Source: an uncultured Alistipes sp.
GTDB taxonomy: Bacteria; Bacteroidota; Bacteroidia; Bacteroidales; Rikenellaceae
Direction: 5' to 3'
Length of the DNA: 7,467 bases
NCBI GenBank assembly: GCA_949840605.1
Contig: CATKXN010000136.1
Span: forward strand, 1-7,467
The translations under genes were made by a program, and so were the position numbers. The first letter of the stretch is position 1. The number at the start of each line of letters is the position of its first letter. A model generated the notes under the pieces. That model did no database searches. It had not been told where the DNA came from and saw only the letters and a list, made by a program, of their open reading frames with translations. Below, in pieces: positions 5,000 through 7,467 of the stretch.

Positions 5000-7467
5000 C
5001 GTGGCAGTTCTTGTATTTCTTGCCCGAACCGCAGGGACACGGGTCGTTGCGGCCGACCTTCTTCTCGACGTGCATCGGCATCGGCTTCTGACGCTCTTCC
5101 TGTCCGGCCTGCGCCGCGGCCTGCATGCGCGAAGCCTGCAGTTTGTTGACGTCGACTTTGGCCCGCTCCTGTTGCTGACGCTGCACGGCCTCGGCGTTCT
5201 GGTCGCGGACGGGGATGTAGGCCTTGTTGAGAATGGCCAGCACGTCGCGGTTGACCTTGACGATCATCTTCGAGAACAGCCCGAACGATTCGAACTTGTA
5301 GATCAGCAGCGGGTCCTTCTGCTCGTAGGTGGCGTTCTGCACGCTCTGGCGCAGGTCGTCCATCTCGCGCAGGTGCTCGCGCCAGGCGTCGTCGATGGTG
5401 GTGAACATCACCACTTTCGAGAATACCTTGTAGATCTCCGCGCCGTCCGTGTCCTTGCATTTCTGCAGGTTCACCGGCACGTTGTAACCCAGGTGGCCGT
5501 CCGTCAGCGGGAAGTAGATGTTCGAATCCAGCTGGTCCTTCCGGTCTTCGTAGATGCGCTCCATAACCGGACGCACCGTGTCGGCCACGGCCTTGGCCCG
5601 GCGGGCGTAAGCCTCCTTGAGCGCCTTGACGATCGCCTCGACCAGCTCCGCGGGCTTGGCGTACTTGTAAGCCGCCTCGTCGATTCGGGGCTCCACGGCC
5701 ACCTCGCGGATCAGCTCCATGCGGAAATCCTCGAGATCGATGCCGCGGTTCTCCTCCACGAAGTTGTCGGCGTAATCGTACATGATGTTGTTCAGGTCGA
5801 TCTCGATGCGCTCGCCGTAGAGGGCGTGGCGGCGGCGGGTGTAGATCACCTCGCGCTGCGAGTTCATCACGTCGTCGTATTCCAGCAGACGCTTGCGGAT
5901 GCCGAAGTTGTTCTCCTCGACCTTCTTCTGGGCGCGTTCGATGGCGCGGGTCATCATCCCGGCCTGGATCACCTCGCCCTCTTTCAGACCCATGCGGTCC
6001 ATCATCGTGGCGATGCGGCCCGATCCGAACAGACGCATCAGGTCGTCTTCGAGCGACACGAAGAACTGCGACGATCCGGGGTCGCCCTGACGTCCGGCGC
6101 GGCCGCGCAGCTGGCGGTCGACGCGGCGGCTTTCATGCCGTTCCGTTCCGATGATCGCCAGACCTCCGGCCTCCTTGACCTCGGGCGTCAGCTTGATGTC
6201 GGTACCGCGGCCCGCCATGTTGGTGGCGATGGTCACCTGTCCCGAGCGTCCGGCCTCGGCCACGACCTGCGCCTCCAGCGCGTGCTGCTTGGCGTTCAGG
6301 ACGTTGTGCCGGATGCCGCGGAGTTTGAGCATGCGGCTCAGCAGCTCCGAAATCTCGACCGACGTGGTGCCGACCAGCACCGGACGGCCCGCTTCGACGA
6401 GCTTGACGATCTCCTCGATCACGGCGTTGTATTTCTCGCGCTTGGTCTTGTAGATCAGGTCCTGACGGTCGTCGCGGACCACCTTGCGGTTGGTCGGGAT
6501 CACCACGACGTCCAGTTTGTAGATGCTCCAGAACTCCGATGCCTCCGTCTCGGCCGTACCGGTCATACCGGCCAGCTTGTGGTACATGCGGAAGTAGTTC
6601 TGCAGCGTGATGGTGGCGAAGGTCTGCGTCGCGGCCTCGACCTTCACGTGCTCCTTGGCCTCGATGGCCTGATGGAGCCCGTCCGAGTAGCGCCGGCCTT
6701 CGAGGATGCGGCCCGTCTGCTCGTCGACGATCTTCACCTTGTTGTCCATCACCACGTATTCGATGTCCTTTTCGAACATGGCGAACGCCTTCAGCAGCTG
6801 GATCACCGTGTGCACGCGCTCCGACTTGATCGAGTAGTCGTTGATCACCTCGTCGCGCTTCTGCGCCTTCTCCTCGGGCGTCAGGCCGGACTTTTCCAGC
6901 TCGGCGACCTCGGCGCCGATGTCGGGCATCACGAAGAAGCCGTCCTCGTTGAAGTATTTCGACAGCGCCTCGTGGCCTTTGTCCGTGAGCTCCACCGAGT
7001 TGAGTTTCTCGTCGATGACGAAGTAGAGGTCGTCGGTGATCTCGGGCATGCGGCGGTTGTTGTCCTGCATGTAGGTGTTCTCGGTCTTCTGCATCAGCGC
7101 CTTCACGCCCTGCTCCGAGAGGTATTTGATCAGCGGTTTGTATTTCGGCAGCCCCTTGTGGACGCGGTAGAGCTTCACGCCGCCCTCCTCGGTCTTGCCT
7201 TCCGTGATCAGCTGGCGCGCCTCGGCCAGCAGGGTCGTCACGAGATTCTTCTGCAGGTTGTAGAGGTTCTCGATCGCCGGGCGGTACTGTTCGAACAGCT
7301 GGTCGTCGCCTTTGGGCACGGGACCCGAGATGATGAGCGGCGTCCGGGCGTCGTCGATCAGCACCGAGTCGACCTCATCGACGATGGCGAAGTGGTGCTT
7401 GCGCTGTACGAGGTCTTCGGGCGAGATCGACATGTTGTCGCGCAGGTAGTCGAAACCGTATTCGTTG
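4986..7467 (-). CDS. secA: Preprotein translocase ATPase SecA, N-terminus off the right edge
   Basis: SecA is the ATP-driven motor that pushes unfolded preproteins through SecYEG. The frame enters the window at [11 protein letters not shown] (numbered here from 1), so some 170-200 N-terminal residues, including Walker A, are missing; 826 are visible. Seen in order: DEAD motif II DEVD (30-33); an enlarged stretch before the cross-linking domain (about 66-142); the cross-linking region, ending in [18 protein letters not shown] (motif III at 300-308); GTTSVE (motif IV); [13 protein letters not shown] (motif V, 412-424); [15 protein letters not shown] (motif VI, 452-466); the helical scaffold with [15 protein letters not shown]; a Gln/Ala-rich linker; and the C-terminal zinc finger [17 protein letters not shown] (Cys810, Cys812, Cys821, His822), which in relatives binds SecB or ribosomes. 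The ATG at 7433 is internal to the ATPase domain and is not the true start. The stop codon lies in a hairpin loop. Confidence 0.98.
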   Translation of the reverse strand, partial: NEYGFDYLRDNMSISPEDLVQRKHHFAIVDEVDSVLIDDARTPLIISGPVPKGDDQLFEQYRPAIENLYNLQKNLVTTLLAEARQLITEGKTEEGGVKLYRVHKGLPKYKPLIKYLSEQGVKALMQKTENTYMQDNNRRMPEITDDLYFVIDEKLNSVELTDKGHEALSKYFNEDGFFVMPDIGAEVAELEKSGLTPEEKAQKRDEVINDYSIKSERVHTVIQLLKAFAMFEKDIEYVVMDNKVKIVDEQTGRILEGRRYSDGLHQAIEAKEHVKVEAATQTFATITLQNYFRMYHKLAGMTGTAETEASEFWSIYKLDVVVIPTNRKVVRDDRQDLIYKTKREKYNAVIEEIVKLVEAGRPVLVGTTSVEISELLSRMLKLRGIRHNVLNAKQHALEAQVVAEAGRSGQVTIATNMAGRGTDIKLTPEVKEAGGLAIIGTERHESRRVDRQLRGRAGRQGDPGSSQFFVSLEDDLMRLFGSGRIATMMDRMGLKEGEVIQAGMMTRAIERAQKKVEENNFGIRKRLLEYDDVMNSQREVIYTRRRHALYGERIEIDLNNIMYDYADNFVEENRGIDLEDFRMELIREVAVEPRIDEAAYKYAKPAELVEAIVKALKEAYARRAKAVADTVRPVMERIYEDRKDQLDSNIYFPLTDGHLGYNVPVNLQKCKDTDGAEIYKVFSKVVMFTTIDDAWREHLREMDDLRQSVQNATYEQKDPLLIYKFESFGLFSKMIVKVNRDVLAILNKAYIPVRDQNAEAVQRQQQERAKVDVNKLQASRMQAAAQAGQEERQKPMPMHVEKKVGRNDPCPCGSGKKYKNCHGKGL

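Noticed and set aside
4864..5460. Minus-strand open frame of 198 codons at the secA end
   Set aside because: It is a +1/-1 register shadow of the secA tail running into the repeat module. The secA frame continues intact to a proper zinc-finger C-terminus, so there is no frameshift.
7431..7433. ATG as the secA start
   Set aside because: The frame continues upstream to the window edge with [11 protein letters not shown], a conserved SecA segment inside the ATPase domain, so this Met is internal.

Overview
The window reads as chromosomal DNA from a high-GC member of the Bacteroidota. An Alistipes-like (Rikenellaceae) genome is the most likely source. The grounds are strongly GC-biased third codon positions, start codons preceded by A/T-rich DNA with little Shine-Dalgarno signal, a Bacteroidetes-type TTTG/TAnnTTTG promoter candidate, a SecA with the enlarged cross-linking region seen in this phylum, and an exported metalloprotease of a type common in gut Bacteroidetes. 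The genus is an inference from style and not from a search.

All six genes lie on the minus strand, so transcription runs from high to low coordinates. Long open frames on the plus strand, and some out-of-register minus frames, are codon-bias shadows. In order of transcription: the C-terminal three quarters of secA (7467 to 4986, N-terminus off the right edge); a 129-bp gap with a degenerate duplicated palindromic module; a dCMP deaminase (4856-4419); a small exported protein of unknown function (4411-3986) followed by a likely terminator; a 105-bp gap with a promoter candidate; a short-chain dehydrogenase (3880-3146); a LytS/YehU-type sensor histidine kinase that starts one base after the dehydrogenase stop (3144-1612); a 131-bp gap that turns A/T-rich; and the first 493 codons of an exported zinc metalloprotease (1480 to the left edge).

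The genes form two or three transcription units. secA may read through into the deaminase and small-protein pair, which sit 7 bp apart. The dehydrogenase and histidine kinase look translationally coupled. The metalloprotease probably has its own promoter. SecA and the two exported proteins share only the general link of envelope export.

Most of the window is ordinary housekeeping and accessory content, and I see no defence system, mobile element, CRISPR array, tRNA or rRNA. The points most worth a second look are the sensor kinase coupled to a dehydrogenase with no response regulator in view, its cysteine-rich sensory domain, the uncharacterised metalloprotease, and the repeated palindromic module behind secA.
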